NCBI GenBank assembly: GCA_947498055.1
Contig: CANMJA010000017.1
Location: 28,526 to 92,525 of the forward strand
Direction of reading: 5' to 3'
Source of the DNA: an uncultured Tenacibaculum sp.
Lineage (GTDB): Bacteria; Bacteroidota; Bacteroidia; Flavobacteriales; Flavobacteriaceae
DNA length: 64,000 nt
A program made the position numbers and the translations under genes. The notes below the pieces were generated by a model that was not told where the DNA came from, searched no databases, and was given only the letters and a program-made list of their open reading frames with translations. Shown in pieces: positions 62,699 through 64,000 of this stretch (the stretch's first letter is position 1; the number at the start of each line of letters is the position of its first letter).

Positions 62699-62755
62699 GT
62701 CACCCGAAAGGATTCGGGCGCGAGCCTTACTCAGACATTCGAGGACTAGCAGGGA
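62699..62755 (+). repeat. Mosaic repeat R1, copy b
   Basis: GTCACCCGAAAGGATTCGGG, then CGCGAGCC and TTACTCAGACATTCGAGGAC, ending close to the end of the RHS immunity-like gene. Confidence 0.7.
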
Positions 62756-62793
62756 TCTAGTTTTTATTTATAGTTTTTACTAATCTTTATTTC

Positions 62794-62982
62794 TTACTCA
62801 AACCTCTTAGTTATTAAGAAAAAGAACCATAGTACTATTCCAAAACCTCCAGATAAAAGGATATTTATCTTAGTTATTTCTTCAGCCTTTAAAACAGAAA
62901 AAACAACATTAACAACTATTGTAATAGAGCAAAATAATAACAATAATAATGTAAGTCTTATAAATTTATTTTTGATCTCCAT
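62794..62982 (-). CDS. Small two-helix membrane protein, possible RHS immunity protein
   Basis: A 62-residue protein made almost entirely of two membrane helices (LTLLLLLFCSITIVVNVVFS and ILLSGGFGIVLWFFFLIT). Its start codon overlaps the 3' end of the RHS gene by 17 bp. In RHS and other polymorphic toxins the immunity gene sits exactly here, so immunity to a membrane-active or exported toxin tip is plausible. There is no sequence-level proof. Confidence 0.6.
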   Translation of the reverse strand: MEIKNKFIRLTLLLLLFCSITIVVNVVFSVLKAEEITKINILLSGGFGIVLWFFFLITKRFE

Positions 62983-64000
62983 ATTTTCTTCTTACTTGAT
63001 CTTTAGCTTTTTTAGCTTTTTTGTCATGTTCTTTATTTTCTGAAACTTGCCCTATAATTCCGCTATACATATTATAAATAATACTTAGAGCAACAGTACC
63101 CACTGAAGGTAATGCAACCTTTTTTGTTATAGTACTTTCAACAATTCCTCCTGAGACAAAACCTTCAATACCCACTCCTTTTATTGCTACTTTTGTTTGA
63201 GCTTGTGTCACTAAAGCCTGATCAACCATAACTTCTCCTCCTCTAACAGGTACATATCCTGTTGATCCAGCTCGAAGACCAGCTAAATTGATCTTTACAC
63301 CACTTAGCTTAACCCATTCATTATTAGAAAACTGATAAGTATTTCCATCAATAGAAGAGAATTTATCTCCATTTTCCGTTAAATTCTCAGCAGGTTTATC
63401 ATCATAAGAAGTAACTTTCTTACCACCCCATATTTCAACAGAACTACCTGAATCAATATTGTAATTTTCACTTCCACTAAGATTTGTAACTGAGCCATCC
63501 GCATTTAATGTATAATATTTACTACTCTTTCTCCAGCTATTGGTAGGCATAGAAATAGACTTTGTTCTTCCAACATAATGTTCACCGTCATTTAAAATAT
63601 CTTTTACATTATCTTCATTTAAATCAGGGTTAAAATTATAATTACCATCCTTATCTGTATACCATTCCATTCCTGTTGGATCTGTTCTGATGATAGGGTT
63701 AGATCCTACATAATTGTAAGTAGTGTGTTCATAATATTTTTCTGCAAGTGGATCAATATTCATCCACCTACCTAAACTAGCATCATAATTTCTAGCTCCA
63801 TATTCCAACCAGTCTAGACCTAAAGATTCTTCAAGTTCTTTTCCATTATAACCAAACTTCTGTGCGGTACTATTTCCTAGGGAGTTAGTGATATTATTGT
63901 ATCCTTTATGTTTGAGTCCAAAGGGATAATAGTTACTTTCTTCTATAATCTCATTTTGGGTAATTGTACCATCGTTATTATTGTCTGTATAAGATAAACG
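62966..64000 (-). CDS. RHS-repeat protein, C-terminal part
   Basis: The frame is open to the right edge of the window, giving at least 344 residues. The conserved RHS core end is clear: NYYPFGLKHKGYNN, KFGYNGKELEESLGLDWLEY, GARNYDASLGRWMNIDPLAE and NPIIRTDPTGM. After that conserved boundary comes a variable C-terminal domain of about 230 residues with a small-residue, hydrophobic segment (VALPSVGTVALSIIYNMYSG) and a basic end (KKAKKAKDQVRRKYGDQK). In this family the variable tip is usually the toxin. I do not recognise its class. Confidence 0.88.
   Translation of the reverse strand, partial: RLSYTDNNNDGTITQNEIIEESNYYPFGLKHKGYNNITNSLGNSTAQKFGYNGKELEESLGLDWLEYGARNYDASLGRWMNIDPLAEKYYEHTTYNYVGSNPIIRTDPTGMEWYTDKDGNYNFNPDLNEDNVKDILNDGEHYVGRTKSISMPTNSWRKSSKYYTLNADGSVTNLSGSENYNIDSGSSVEIWGGKKVTSYDDKPAENLTENGDKFSSIDGNTYQFSNNEWVKLSGVKINLAGLRAGSTGYVPVRGGEVMVDQALVTQAQTKVAIKGVGIEGFVSGGIVESTITKKVALPSVGTVALSIIYNMYSGIIGQVSENKEHDKKAKKAKDQVRRKYGDQK

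Noticed and set aside
1..64000. tRNA and rRNA genes
   Set aside because: No cloverleaf with a GTTCGA-type T arm and CCA end and no rRNA sequence was recognised in the spacers.

Overview
This is an AT-rich chromosomal window from a member of the Bacteroidota, most likely a marine Flavobacteriaceae of the Tenacibaculum/Polaribacter type. That rests on SusC/SusD outer-membrane pairs, many short lipoproteins with Bacteroidota-style lipoboxes, kdsA (Gram-negative lipid A/LPS pathway), a type 2 pyrF, the tpiA-prmA-clpS order, and promoter -7 boxes of the Bacteroidota form TAnnTTTG in front of several genes. The genus is inference; no rRNA or tRNA gene was seen.

Layout. 1-6.3 kb: the end of one SusD gene and a complete SusC/SusD nutrient-uptake pair. 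6.3-12.6 kb: housekeeping genes (pyrF, an OppB-type permease, two tandem thioredoxin-fold lipoproteins, tpiA-prmA-clpS). 12.6-13.6 kb: no protein gene, but a tandem array of five related non-coding units, four of them ending in a near-identical 35-39 nt core plus a terminator hairpin whose stem sequence differs in every unit; this is the best candidate for an undescribed system. 13.9-19.5 kb: secreted proteases of families M57, S8 and M28 with an IS3-type insertion sequence between them whose orfB carries an in-frame amber codon. 19.6-21 kb: kdsA and a probably frameshifted transglutaminase-like gene, then dispersed repeats.

21.5-40.5 kb: a type II secretion / type IV pilus-like machine in two convergent blocks. 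The plus-strand block holds a prepilin peptidase, GspE ATPase, a GspC/PilP-like protein, a GspK-like protein, two pseudopilins and GspF. The minus-strand block holds GspM/PilO-like and GspL/PilN-like proteins, the GspD secretin and two lipoproteins, with a GspG-like pseudopilin diverging from it. An 8 kb stretch of unrelated, mostly uncharacterised genes lies between the blocks.

40.5-50.5 kb: small membrane proteins, a TlpA-like thioredoxin, two tandem leucine-rich-repeat proteins, manA, a double-CDGSH protein, recQ and a coiled-coil J-domain protein. 50.8-59.5 kb: a DUF3995 protein with a FAD monooxygenase broken by a 4-bp tandem duplication, a divergent TetR regulator with two palindromic operators, lipoproteins, a Crp/Fnr regulator with a peroxiredoxin-like protein, and an ECF42-type sigma factor with its DGPF/YCII partner. 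59.6-64 kb: an unstable region with transposase genes, three decapitated XRE regulator genes embedded in short repeats, and the C-terminal end of an RHS-repeat protein overlapping a tiny membrane protein that may be its immunity partner.
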